This document shows, piece by piece, positions 8,796 to 17,684 of a stretch of DNA of 63,531 nucleotides. Each line of letters opens with the position of its first letter. Position 1 is the first letter of the stretch. The stretch covers positions 1 to 63,531 of the forward strand of contig VGCD01000010.1 in NCBI GenBank assembly GCA_016870215.1. The letters are read 5' to 3'. The notes under the pieces were generated by a model. That model saw nothing but the letters and a program-made list of their open reading frames with translations, was not told the origin of the DNA and did no database searches. The position numbers and the translations under genes are program-made. This DNA comes from Actinomycetota bacterium. GTDB taxonomy: Bacteria > Actinomycetota > Acidimicrobiia > Acidimicrobiales > Ilumatobacteraceae.

Positions 8796-9992
8796 GTGCT
8801 GTCACGTTGCACACGACTGACCTCATCTCCGGTCGCTCTCGAAGACCTCTACGGCCTGGTGCTGGCCGATGCAGTGACGGCGCCAGAGAGTGTCCCTCCG
8901 TTCGAGAACACCGCTGTTGATGGGTATGCAGTACGAAGTAGTGATGTCGTGTCTCCTCCAGCGACATTGAAAGTCGTCGGTGAGTTGACCGCTGGCGCAG
9001 CGCCGGGTATCGCAGTTGAGCCAGGTACTGCTGTGCGCATCATGACTGGCGCACCGATACCAGAGGGTTGCGATGCAATTGTCATGGTCGAAGACACGGA
9101 GCGACTGGAAGATGTTGATGGCGTCGTGGTGAAGACATCGGTACCTGCCGGAGCAGGAATTCGTCTTGCTGGAAGCGACATCAAGCGGGGAGATGTGCTG
9201 TTCTCTGCCGGTGTCGAAGTCAATGCCGCAATGTTGGGAGTGCTGTCCAGTTGCAATGTACGCAGCGCATCAGCACATCCGCGTCCGCGTGTGGCGGTGT
9301 TGTCAACTGGCGACGAATTGGTGGATGACGGCAGTCCATTACATATAGGTCAGATTCGCGAGAGCAACCGAACGATGTTGCTTCGGCTCGTTGCCGACGC
9401 CGGGTGTGAATCCGTCGATTACGGAATCGTTCGCGATGATGAAGATGCGCTCGAGCGCGTCTTGCGTGAGGCCGCCGAAACCTGCGATGCAATTGTCACT
9501 AGCGGTGGAGTCAGCATGGGCGACTACGACGTGGTGAAGTTGGTGTTGTCACGAATTGCCGACATGCGCTGGATGCAGATTGCGATGAAGCCCGCGAAAC
9601 CATTCGCTTTCGGTGAGATCACTGCAGGTACAAGACACGTTCCGGTGTTCGGGTTGCCTGGTAACCCGGTGTCCTCGTTTGTCAGTTTCGAACTTCTCGC
9701 CAGACCAGCGCTTCGCTCAATGGCAGGGCACCCCGCAACAACAGCATTTCGTTCGTACGCGACCGTGATTCTTGATGACGACATTCAACGAAAGTCAGAT
9801 GGGAAAGTGCACTTCGACAGGGTGTTTGCCTACTGGCACCAAGATGGTCGACTTCACGTTCGACGAAGTGATGCGCAGGCAAGCCATCAGTTGTCTGCCT
9901 CAGCACAGACGAATGCACTGCTCGAAGTCCCCAACGGAAACGGAATGAAGGCAGGCGACACGGCTCGGGCGTTGTTGTTTCGCCCTGCATAG
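8766..9992 (+). CDS. moeA: Molybdopterin molybdotransferase MoeA / GLP-type gephyrin-like protein
   Basis: 408 residues, GTG start giving the usual N-terminus (TPLEDARQHVLSRC). MoeA inserts molybdate into adenylated molybdopterin. VPPFENTAVDGYAV, GAPIPEGCDAIVMVEDTE, the MPT-binding core VAVLSTGDELV and GGVSMGDYD, and the C-terminal barrel are all present. In Corynebacterium the MoeA homologue next to galU (GLP) also binds FtsZ and the membrane protein GlpR. A GlpR-like gene lies 2.6 kb downstream. moaA starts 9 nt after the stop. Confidence 0.95.
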   Translation: MTPLEDARQHVLSRCTRLTSSPVALEDLYGLVLADAVTAPESVPPFENTAVDGYAVRSSDVVSPPATLKVVGELTAGAAPGIAVEPGTAVRIMTGAPIPEGCDAIVMVEDTERLEDVDGVVVKTSVPAGAGIRLAGSDIKRGDVLFSAGVEVNAAMLGVLSSCNVRSASAHPRPRVAVLSTGDELVDDGSPLHIGQIRESNRTMLLRLVADAGCESVDYGIVRDDEDALERVLREAAETCDAIVTSGGVSMGDYDVVKLVLSRIADMRWMQIAMKPAKPFAFGEITAGTRHVPVFGLPGNPVSSFVSFELLARPALRSMAGHPATTAFRSYATVILDDDIQRKSDGKVHFDRVFAYWHQDGRLHVRRSDAQASHQLSASAQTNALLEVPNGNGMKAGDTARALLFRPA

Positions 9993-10001
9993 GCTGTCGC
10001 T

Positions 10002-11021
10002 GTGGAGTTGGTAGATCCCTTTGGGCGTACCGTGCGCGATTTGCGAATTTCGGTGACGGATCGCTGCAACTTTCGTTGTACGTACTGCATGCCCGAAGAG
10101 GGAATGGTGTGGCTCGACAAATCGCACATCCTGACGTTCGAAGAAATCGAGCGAGTGGCGCGCATCTGCGTCGAACACTTCCACGTCGACAGTCTCCGGC
10201 TGACTGGTGGTGAACCGACGGTGCGTGCCCACCTTCCAGTGCTGATTTCAAAGCTCGCCGCCTTGCGGGTGCCCTCAAATGCGAACACTCCTCGAGCTGG
10301 CATGGCGCCAGACCTTGCGCTCACCACCAATGGATCTACTTTGCGAAACAACGCCAGCGAACTTCGTAGCGCAGGTCTTGAGCGAATCAATGTCAGCCTT
10401 GACTCACTGCAACGCGAAAAGTTCGAACGCATGACACGTCGCGATGAATTGCACAACGTGCTCGCGGGCATTCACGCCGCTCAGGCAGCAGGATTTACGC
10501 CTGTGAAGGTCAATGCTGTTATTGAGCGCGAAGTCAACGATGACGAGATTGTCGCGCTCGCAGAGTTCGGCCGTGACAACGAGGTCGAAGTTCGATTTAT
10601 CGAATTCATGCCACTCGATGCCAGCGATGAGTGGGAACGGAACAAAGTAGTGAGCCAAGACGAAATCGTCGCTCGCATCGAAGCGGTGCATCCGCTTCGC
10701 CAACTTCCTGCGCGTGGCGCTGCTCCGGCAGACCGGTGGGAATACGTGGACGGACGCGGAACCGTGGGCGTCATTCCCTCGGTCACGAAGCCATTCTGCG
10801 GAGACTGCGATCGTGTTCGTCTCACGTCCGACGGTCAGTTTCGTACCTGTCTCTTTGCGACGAATGAGTTCGATGTGCGTGCCTTGTTACGAAACGGTGC
10901 GAGTGACAGTGAAGTTGCCGACCTCATTCGTCAGGCAGTTGGCATGAAATGGGCTGGCCACCAAATCGGTCAGGTGACTTTCGTGAAGCCACGTCGCACG
11001 ATGAGCCAAATCGGAGGTTGA
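10002..11021 (+). CDS. moaA: GTP 3',8-cyclase MoaA
   Basis: 339 residues, GTG start. A radical-SAM enzyme that begins molybdopterin synthesis by rearranging GTP. The N-terminal cluster cysteines are C22, C26 and C29 (RCNFRCTYC). The C-terminal 4Fe-4S cysteines are C266, C269 and C283 (FCGDCDRVRLTSDGQFRTC). The conserved C-terminal Gly-Gly is present (MSQIGG). It follows moeA by 9 nt and precedes an enoyl-CoA hydratase gene by 2 nt. It would work with MoaC at 11.9 kb. Confidence 0.97.
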   Translation: MELVDPFGRTVRDLRISVTDRCNFRCTYCMPEEGMVWLDKSHILTFEEIERVARICVEHFHVDSLRLTGGEPTVRAHLPVLISKLAALRVPSNANTPRAGMAPDLALTTNGSTLRNNASELRSAGLERINVSLDSLQREKFERMTRRDELHNVLAGIHAAQAAGFTPVKVNAVIEREVNDDEIVALAEFGRDNEVEVRFIEFMPLDASDEWERNKVVSQDEIVARIEAVHPLRQLPARGAAPADRWEYVDGRGTVGVIPSVTKPFCGDCDRVRLTSDGQFRTCLFATNEFDVRALLRNGASDSEVADLIRQAVGMKWAGHQIGQVTFVKPRRTMSQIGG

Positions 11022-11023
11022 CG

Positions 11024-11794
11024 ATGTCGACTGGGGTTGACATCGCCGTCAACGGTGATGTTGCGACGCTTACGCTGAACCGTCCGGAGAAACGGAACTC
11101 AGTAACGCACGACATGTGGCGTGCCATCGGTGACTCGGTTGAAGCCTTGGCGAAGAACTCGAATGTGCGGGTGCTCATCGTGCGAGGCGAAGGACATCAC
11201 TTCTGTGCTGGTGCGGACATTGGTGGGCTGAGTGACGGTGTTGAAGGTGACTATGCGCAGGACAATTGGCGCGCCGAAGAACAGTTGACCAATTTTCCTG
11301 CACCGACCATCGCGGTGGTACGCGGTAATTGCATCGGAGGAGGCGTCAGTATCGCCCTCACATGTGACATTCGCATCGCCGACACCACCGCAACATTTGG
11401 TATCACGCCTGCGAAGTTGGGCATTGTGTATCCGTCAAATTCGCTAGAGCGGGCTGTTCGCGAATTGGGTGCATCGAATGCGAAGAGACTGATCTTCACC
11501 GGCGACATTGTTGATGCCGAGGCAGCTTGCAATTCAGGTCTGGTCCATGAGGTCCATGCACCAGACGCTCTCGACAAGGCCGTCGATACGGTGGTTGCCA
11601 CTTTGTTGTCGCGCTCCTCGCTGACCCAAACAGCAACCAAAGCAATGATCTCGGAGATCACCGCAAGTGGTTCAGTGAGTGAGGCAACGCGCAGCAGGTG
11701 GGCTCCGGTACCAAAGTCATCAGGAGAGCTTGATGAGGGGATTGCCGCTTTTAAGGAAAAGCGGACCCCGACGTTTCCCTGGCGCCGACGCTGA
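11024..11794 (+). CDS. Enoyl-CoA hydratase/isomerase family protein
   Basis: 256 residues from the ATG at 11024, 2 nt after moaA. Crotonase-fold motifs are visible: NRPEKRNSV near the N-terminus, the oxyanion-hole loop HHFCAGADIGGL and the helix GNCIGGGVSIALTCDIRIA. The family hydrates or isomerises acyl-CoA thioesters. Its place inside a molybdopterin cluster is probably incidental operon sharing. Two more family members lie at 19.1-20.7 kb. The substrate is not predictable. Confidence 0.9.
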   Translation: MSTGVDIAVNGDVATLTLNRPEKRNSVTHDMWRAIGDSVEALAKNSNVRVLIVRGEGHHFCAGADIGGLSDGVEGDYAQDNWRAEEQLTNFPAPTIAVVRGNCIGGGVSIALTCDIRIADTTATFGITPAKLGIVYPSNSLERAVRELGASNAKRLIFTGDIVDAEAACNSGLVHEVHAPDALDKAVDTVVATLLSRSSLTQTATKAMISEITASGSVSEATRSRWAPVPKSSGELDEGIAAFKEKRTPTFPWRRR

Positions 11795-11853
11795 GCCACG
11801 GGTGTCTTTCGCTCGTTTAGGGGGTTCGGTCTGACCGGTACGCTCATCAAGCG

Positions 11854-12345
11854 ATGCCGGAATTGAACTTCACCCACCTCGACCCGTTGGGTCACGCCCG
11901 CATGGTCGACGTGACGCCCAAAGACGCGACTCATCGGCGGGCCATTGCCAAGTGCAAGGTGTTCATGCAACCCGACACTGCCGCGGCCGTCATCAACCGT
12001 GAAGTGAAAAAGGGAGATGTGTTGGCCGTTGCCAGAGTGGCTGGCATTCAGGCCGCCAAACGAACAAGTGACCTCATCCCGCTGTGTCACCCGTTGCTTG
12101 TCGGGGCGGTGGCCGTGAACTTCGAAATCGGCGATGACTTTGTTGAGATCGAAGTGTCTGTCGACACTGTGGAGCGCACCGGAGTCGAAATGGAAGCCCT
12201 GCACGCATGTTCAGTGGCCGCGCTCACGATCTACGACATGTGTAAGAGCGCGGACCGTGGAATGACTATCGGGGAACTTGCACTTTGGGAAAAGACTGGC
12301 GGTCGCTCGGGAACATTTCGTCGACAGTCGACGCCTGAAGCTTGA
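11854..12345 (+). CDS. moaC: Cyclic pyranopterin monophosphate synthase MoaC
   Basis: 163 residues, the standard length. It converts the MoaA product to cyclic pyranopterin monophosphate. Diagnostic strings are MVDVTPKDATHRRAIA, KRTSDLIPLCHPL and VERTGVEMEALHACSVAALT with KSADRGM near the end. Active-site Lys/His positions appear intact. MoaD, MoaE and MoaB/Mog are not in this window. The pathway product would serve the Cox-type hydroxylase at 31.9-35.5 kb. Confidence 0.96.
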   Translation: MPELNFTHLDPLGHARMVDVTPKDATHRRAIAKCKVFMQPDTAAAVINREVKKGDVLAVARVAGIQAAKRTSDLIPLCHPLLVGAVAVNFEIGDDFVEIEVSVDTVERTGVEMEALHACSVAALTIYDMCKSADRGMTIGELALWEKTGGRSGTFRRQSTPEA

Positions 12346-12363
12346 TAGCCGCCATCAGGGTTG

Positions 12364-12390
12364 GTGGCGCCCGGGGTGGTCAGGTGCCAC
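12364..12390 (+). terminator. Hairpin downstream of moaC
   Basis: GTGGCGCC, an 11-nt loop, then GGTGCCAC: an 8-bp stem with one G-T pair, beginning 19 nt after the moaC stop. No T-tract follows, so termination is only suggested. It opens the 230-bp gap before the GlpR-like gene (12346-12575), which otherwise holds a DnaA-box match and no gene that I can see. Confidence 0.4.
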
Positions 12391-12454
12391 AGTGCTGCCC
12401 CCTCGGGGTCGTAGAACCGCCATTTTTATGGGTTTGACGGAGATCTACGCTGAG

Positions 12455-12463
12455 TTATCCACA
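12455..12463 (+). promoter_or_regulatory. DnaA-box match (TTATCCACA)
   Basis: An exact match to the classical DnaA 9-mer, in the intergenic region upstream of the GlpR-like gene. Exact copies were also seen at 22163, 36256 (reverse) and 60792 (reverse). Confidence 0.45.
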
Positions 12464-12575
12464 GGGGATCGTCGTTGGTCGTCGCCTTGAGCGTTCATCC
12501 CCCGTACACTTCTCCTCACGCAACGGGCTCCGTCACGGGGCTGCGAAAGTTCTCACACACAGGGCCAGATTCCGC

Positions 12576-13157
12576 ATGAGCAAACTCATACTTCTCCTCG
12601 TGGGTGCCGCATGGATGGCGGTTCTCTTGCCGCCTCTGTTCCGTTCGCGTATCGATTCACGTCCGGTGTCGTCCATCACCGAATTCCGTCGCCAGTTGTA
12701 CTCGCTGCAACGCACCCAGGCGCCCTTGCGAGCTCAGGCTCCGATGCGCGCCATGGCCAGACCGTTGGCCCAGGCTCCGCGTGCACAGGCACCCCGCGTG
12801 ACGGAACGCACCAGCGCCCGCATGCGAGTGGTTCCGTCGTCAGCGCCCGATGAGTCGGCAGCCTCGGCTCGCCGTCGTCACCACAACGCAGATCACACTC
12901 GTTCACATCTCGCGCCCGAGAGCGCATTCATGTCAACGCGTGACATTGTTCGTCGCCGTCGCACGAATGCTCTCTATGCACTCATTGGGGCAAATCTCTT
13001 AACCCTGTTCCTCGCATTCACCACCGGTAGTGGTGCAATGATCTGGGCATTCGCCATCGCCGTTGCAGCGCTGGTCGGATATTGCTGGATGTTGGTGCAG
13101 ATTCGTACGCAAGAGCAGATGCGTCGCCATCGCCAGCGTTACTTCAGCGCTGCCTGA
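12576..13157 (+). CDS. GlpR/SepX-like divisome membrane protein
   Basis: 193 residues. Topology: one N-terminal helix (about residues 3-22), a long basic, Pro/Ala/Arg-rich cytoplasmic linker (about 23-125), two helices (about 129-148 and 150-172) and an Arg-rich tail. This topology, the RRRRTNALYALIGANL entry to helix 2, and the position after galU-moeA match actinobacterial GlpR/SepX (mycobacterial Rv0996). That protein recruits the MoeA-like GLP and supports FtsZ-dependent division. Sequence similarity is loose, so the assignment rests on topology and synteny. Confidence 0.65.
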   Translation: MSKLILLLVGAAWMAVLLPPLFRSRIDSRPVSSITEFRRQLYSLQRTQAPLRAQAPMRAMARPLAQAPRAQAPRVTERTSARMRVVPSSAPDESAASARRRHHNADHTRSHLAPESAFMSTRDIVRRRRTNALYALIGANLLTLFLAFTTGSGAMIWAFAIAVAALVGYCWMLVQIRTQEQMRRHRQRYFSAA

Positions 13158-13190
13158 GCGACCCATCCGCAGGTAGCCTTGGCTCTTCTT

Positions 13191-13266
13191 GGGGCTGTAG
13201 CTCAGTTGGTAGAGCGCTACGTTCGCAATGTAGAGGCCAGGGGTTCAATTCCCCTCAGCTCCACCA
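13191..13266 (+). tRNA. tRNA-Ala(CGC)
   Basis: A full cloverleaf: acceptor GGGGCTG/CAGCTCC, D arm GCTC..GAGC, anticodon stem CTACG/TGTAG with loop TTCGCAA (anticodon CGC, codon GCG), a GGTTCAATT T-loop, and an encoded CCA at 13264-13266. It lies 33 nt after the GlpR-like gene. Confidence 0.96.
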
Positions 13267-13346
13267 CCGCACTCGCGTGCGCGTGACCAGTTACAACAAC
13301 GCCATGTGCAACGGGGGTTGCAGCGTGGTCGTAAAGAGGGGGCATC

Positions 13347-15047
13347 GTGGGACTCAGTTTTGATGAGGCAGTCAAGGCGATTCTTTCTCCGGGGTCTGGT
13401 ACGCCGCTCGAACTAGTTGAAGCAGAGGTGCGCGGTGTTCGCATGCAGGTGTTCAAGAACGCTCCGCAGCACCTCGGGCAGTTCTTCGATCTTGCCCGCT
13501 TTCACGGCGACAAGACATTCCTCGTGTACGAAGGTGAGCGGTGGTCGTTCGCCAAGACCATGGAGCATGTCGATGCGCTCGCGTATCTATTGGTGAACAC
13601 GTACAACGTGAAGAAGGGTGATCGCGTCGCTGTCGCGATGCGCAACTATCCCGAGTGGGTGGTGTCATTTGCTGCCATCACTTCCATCGGGGCCATCTCG
13701 GTGTCAATGAACTCATGGTGGACCGAAGACGAGATGGACTTTGCACTTCGAGACTCGGGCGCGACGGTGCTCATCTGTGACGAACAGCGGTACGCCACCG
13801 GACGGGCGACGTGCGAGGAACTTTCGGTGAAGGCACTTGTCGTGCGTGCAGAGGCAAGCCTTCCTGCTGGCGTCGATCAGTGGGAGTCGGTGTTGCCGCA
13901 CGGTGCCAAGCACCCTGGTGCTTCCATCGACAGCGACGATGACGCAACGATTCTTTACACCTCCGGCACGACGGGTCGCCCGAAAGGGGCGGTGTCAACG
14001 CATCGGGCAGTCATCAGCGCACTCATGAGCTTTGTGGCCCGCACTGCAGTTGAGAATCTTCGTGAAGGGGTGACGCCGGGGTCCGACTCTGTTGACCCAG
14101 CATTCATCCTGATTGTTCCGTTGTTCCATGTCACCGGCTGTGTGCCGGTCATGCTCGGCTGTTTCGTGGGCGGAACCAAACTCGTCATCATGTACAAGTG
14201 GGATGCCGAGAAAGCTCTGCACATCATTCAAGACGAAAAGATCACCACCTTCATCGGTGTGCCGACGCAGAGTTGGGACCTTGTCAATCACCCACGATTC
14301 GGAGAATTCGACACGTCATCACTTCGCCAAGTTGGCGGAGGTGGCGCGCCAGCACCTGCGCCGCTCGTCGAGAAAGTTGCAGAGAGCGTTCCGCAGGGTG
14401 GACCACAGTTGGGCTACGGCATGACCGAGACAAACGCATACGGACCCGGAAACCGTGGTCACGACTACATAACCCATCCCACCAGCACTGGTCGATGGAT
14501 TCCGCCGATGCGCGTGGAAGTACGCGACGAAGACGGACGCACACTTCCTCGAGGCGAGCGGGGTGAAATTTGCATGTTCGGGCCGATGCTCATTCGTGGT
14601 TATTGGAACCGCCCCGACGCAACTGCCGAAACTATTCGTGACGGATGGTTGTACACAGGTGATGCCGGCTACATCGATGAAGAGGGTTTTGTGTACATCC
14701 AAGACCGCATCAAGGACATGATTCTTCGCGGTGGTGAGAATGTGTACAGCGCTGAAGTGGAGACAGCCATCTACGAGCATCCTGCGGTACACGAAGCAGC
14801 AGTCTTCGGAGTGCCGCACGAGCGGCTTGGGGAAGAAGTCGCAGTGGCGATCCTCGTCAACGAGGGTCACTCAATGACTGCACAGGACTTGTGGGCGCAT
14901 CTTGATGGAAAGATCGCATCATTCAAAGTGCCGAGTAAAGTTGTGTTCATGACAGAGCCACTTCCGCGCAATGCCGCTGGCAAGTTCCTGAAGCGCGAGC
15001 TTCGAGAGCGAGTTGCTAAAGGCGAGCTCAGCGCGACAAGTCGCTGA
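13347..15047 (+). CDS. Acyl-CoA ligase (AMP-binding, ANL superfamily)
   Basis: 566 residues, GTG start behind an AGAGGGGG ribosome site. It activates a carboxylic acid as acyl-AMP and then acyl-CoA. The P-loop ILYTSGTTGRPKGAVSTH is near residue 200; GYGMTETN, WLYTGDAGYIDEEGFVYIQD and the C-terminal lysine segment PLPRNAAGKFLKREL are all present. The closest general type is medium/long-chain fatty-acid or aryl-CoA ligase; the substrate is not deducible. Its last 20 nt overlap the convergent aminopeptidase gene. Confidence 0.93.
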   Translation: MGLSFDEAVKAILSPGSGTPLELVEAEVRGVRMQVFKNAPQHLGQFFDLARFHGDKTFLVYEGERWSFAKTMEHVDALAYLLVNTYNVKKGDRVAVAMRNYPEWVVSFAAITSIGAISVSMNSWWTEDEMDFALRDSGATVLICDEQRYATGRATCEELSVKALVVRAEASLPAGVDQWESVLPHGAKHPGASIDSDDDATILYTSGTTGRPKGAVSTHRAVISALMSFVARTAVENLREGVTPGSDSVDPAFILIVPLFHVTGCVPVMLGCFVGGTKLVIMYKWDAEKALHIIQDEKITTFIGVPTQSWDLVNHPRFGEFDTSSLRQVGGGGAPAPAPLVEKVAESVPQGGPQLGYGMTETNAYGPGNRGHDYITHPTSTGRWIPPMRVEVRDEDGRTLPRGERGEICMFGPMLIRGYWNRPDATAETIRDGWLYTGDAGYIDEEGFVYIQDRIKDMILRGGENVYSAEVETAIYEHPAVHEAAVFGVPHERLGEEVAVAILVNEGHSMTAQDLWAHLDGKIASFKVPSKVVFMTEPLPRNAAGKFLKRELRERVAKGELSATSR

Positions 15048-17568
15048 CAAGGCGGTTGGCCTCACGTCGGCGTAACGAGGAATTCACGCGTTGACGCTCA
15101 AGCACTTGCTTCAGAGTGAGTACTGCTTGGGGAATGTCGTGTTCACCAAAGAACGCCTGTACATCGGCTTCGGCAGCGTCGGACATCAATAGTCTCACGC
15201 TGTCAATCATGCGAATAATCGTGTTGACCGGGAACGTTTTATTGGCCGTGTCCCAATGTTGACGGACATGTTTCCACACAACTTCACCGTGATTCTTGTT
15301 CGCAATGCAGCGGTTCAATAGGAACGGTGCATTCTGAGACTTCACTTCACCACTGAACGCCAGCTCACAACTGCGCATCACCAGTTCCTCAGAGTCAAAA
15401 TCGGCGAGCGCGTACAGCATGCGAATTTGCTCTTGTGGAGTACTGGGCTCGCGGAACCGGGCAAGAAATGCCTCATAGTCCGTTGTGTCGCCAATGGCCG
15501 CGACCACACTGGTGGCGCTGGCGACCAGTTCAGGGTCGAGGTCTTCGTTGGCAGATCGGTTGAAGATGTCACGGCAACGACGTTGCGCGTCGGCATCGCG
15601 GCCAAGAACTGCGAGAGTCGACACGATGAGGCCCCGTAACTTTGCGTCGAGGTCACTTTCACCGGTGCGTGGTTCCCAACCGAGATCGTGAAGACATGGC
15701 GTCACGATGTCGACAACGTATCGGGCGAGAAATGAGTCGTCCTCAGTTGGTAAGAGGCGATTGACAAACTTCAAGCCGGCAATCATTGCCTGCCAAACAG
15801 CGAGGTCTCGTTCACCGCGCCATTGCTTGCACATCTCGACAAAGCGGGAGGCTGATAGGTGGCCCGCAACTACCGAGTTCCATGCATCATCGACCAAGTT
15901 GTAACGCTCGAGCACATCAAGTCGGCTGAAGGCGTCGCCAGTCAGTCGTTCCAGTAGGTCTTCTGAATAGGCGACTCGGAAGAACCCACTTCCTCCGGCG
16001 TTCACAATGATTGGTACAGAGGTATTCGGTACCGGTAGTCGTAGCGGCTCATCTTGCAAGAGCAACTTGTGCAGTGAGTCTCCGACCCGCACATGAACTG
16101 GCACCAGCCATGTGGTGGCATCAGGTTGATCATCAAAACTGAAGCGACGTTGATCAAGCACAAGGTGACCGTCGGTGAGGTGGGCGGTGACAAGTGGATA
16201 TCCCGCTTGCCAGATCCAGCTGTCCATGAGGCGTCGTACAGGAACGTTGTCGCCCCCGTCATCGACAGATGCTTCGATTGCATCCCACAGGTCTGAGGTC
16301 TCGGTGTTTCCGTAGGAATGTGTCGTGAGGTAACGATTCACGCCACGACGAAATCGTTCTTCACCGAGGTATTGCTCCAACATGCGCAAAACGGCGCCGC
16401 CCTTTTGGTACGTGAGCACGTCGAACATGCCTTCACTGTCGTCTGGTGAGAGCACTTCAAATTCAATGGGTCGAGTGCTGCGTAGGGAGTCGGTTTCAAA
16501 TGCGACACTTCGCTCGAGACCAAACGACACCCAGCGCTTCCATTGCGGAGCGAATGCATCGCATGCGGCCACCTCCATGAATGTCGCGAATGCCTCATTC
16601 AGCCAAATTCCGTTCCACCATTTCATCGTCACCAAGTCACCGAACCACATATGAGCAAGTTCATGTGCAACGACATCTGCCACCAATTCACGTTCAACTT
16701 GGGTCGATGTGGCCGGATCTACAAGCAACAACACTTCGCGGAAGGTGATGCAGCCCAGGTTTTCCATGGCACCGGCAGCAAAGTCGGGGAGTGCGATCAT
16801 GTCGACTTTGTCACTCGGGTAGGGAATGTCGTAGTAGCGCTCGAACCAATCGAGACAGTACGCACCGACCTTGAGTCCGAACTCGGTGAGATGAGCTTTG
16901 CCAGGTATGTGGATGGTGCGCAGGGGAATACCGTTCACCATGACTGGCTCTGTCGCTTCGAGCTTCCCCACGACGAAGGCAACCAAATATGTGCTCATCG
17001 CCATCGTGTCAGCAAAGTGAACAAGCGTCCGTCCACCGCCAAGGGACGTGCGCGAAATCTCCCTTCCATTGGAGATGGCTAGAAGTCCCTCGTCGACCTC
17101 GAGAGTGACGCGAAACACCGCTTTGAAGTCGGGCTCGTCGAAACACGGGAAGGCCCGTCGACAATCAGTCGACTGCATCTGCGTGGTGGCGATGACCTGT
17201 TCTTCACCCTTGTCGTCCACGTAGGTCGAGCGGTAGAAACCGCGAAGCTTGTCGTTCAACACGCCGGCAAAGTTGATGTCGATGGTGGTGTCGCCAGCAT
17301 CGCGAGCAACGTCGATAATCAAACGCTCGGTGGCCTCGTGCAGCGACCAACCCACCTCCGTGCCGTCAACATGAATAGAGGCGATAGTGAGCTCTTTTGC
17401 ATTCATCACGATGCACTCAACTGACGAATGAACAGTCATATCAATCGAGACTGTTCCGTTGAATGCGGCTGTATGGAGGTCGGGGGAGAGTCGAAGTGTG
17501 TACAACTGCGGCGTGACAGCCCGTGGCAATCGATGGGGATTGTTGAGGTGACTTGGCTGTGTGCTCAC
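15028..17568 (-). CDS. pepN: Aminopeptidase N, M1 family
   Basis: 846 residues from the GTG at 17566-17568; the frame is open to 17640, but homology-like sequence begins at HRLPRAVTPQLYTLRLSPDL. A cytoplasmic zinc aminopeptidase. The exopeptidase motif GAMENLG and the zinc site HELAHMWFGD, 18 residues and then NE (the HExxH-18-E rule) are intact. The C-terminal ERAP1-like helical domain is present. The length is normal. It overlaps the convergent acyl-CoA ligase by 20 nt. Confidence 0.94.
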   Translation of the reverse strand: MSTQPSHLNNPHRLPRAVTPQLYTLRLSPDLHTAAFNGTVSIDMTVHSSVECIVMNAKELTIASIHVDGTEVGWSLHEATERLIIDVARDAGDTTIDINFAGVLNDKLRGFYRSTYVDDKGEEQVIATTQMQSTDCRRAFPCFDEPDFKAVFRVTLEVDEGLLAISNGREISRTSLGGGRTLVHFADTMAMSTYLVAFVVGKLEATEPVMVNGIPLRTIHIPGKAHLTEFGLKVGAYCLDWFERYYDIPYPSDKVDMIALPDFAAGAMENLGCITFREVLLLVDPATSTQVERELVADVVAHELAHMWFGDLVTMKWWNGIWLNEAFATFMEVAACDAFAPQWKRWVSFGLERSVAFETDSLRSTRPIEFEVLSPDDSEGMFDVLTYQKGGAVLRMLEQYLGEERFRRGVNRYLTTHSYGNTETSDLWDAIEASVDDGGDNVPVRRLMDSWIWQAGYPLVTAHLTDGHLVLDQRRFSFDDQPDATTWLVPVHVRVGDSLHKLLLQDEPLRLPVPNTSVPIIVNAGGSGFFRVAYSEDLLERLTGDAFSRLDVLERYNLVDDAWNSVVAGHLSASRFVEMCKQWRGERDLAVWQAMIAGLKFVNRLLPTEDDSFLARYVVDIVTPCLHDLGWEPRTGESDLDAKLRGLIVSTLAVLGRDADAQRRCRDIFNRSANEDLDPELVASATSVVAAIGDTTDYEAFLARFREPSTPQEQIRMLYALADFDSEELVMRSCELAFSGEVKSQNAPFLLNRCIANKNHGEVVWKHVRQHWDTANKTFPVNTIIRMIDSVRLLMSDAAEADVQAFFGEHDIPQAVLTLKQVLERQRVNSSLRRREANRLVSDLSR

Positions 17569-17684
17569 ACTTTGAAGGCTACTTGTGCTGCTGAAGAGCA
17601 CTAAGTTGTCATTTCGTGCCAGACGACCAAATTCAGTCAAGTGTCTCCGATGTACTTCATCGTCGTGGAAGGTCCGCCGGTGTC

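Noticed and set aside
11795-11853. Moco riboswitch or other leader RNA before moaC or moaA
   Set aside because: Gaps are 59 nt or less and hold no conserved riboswitch structure that I can see.
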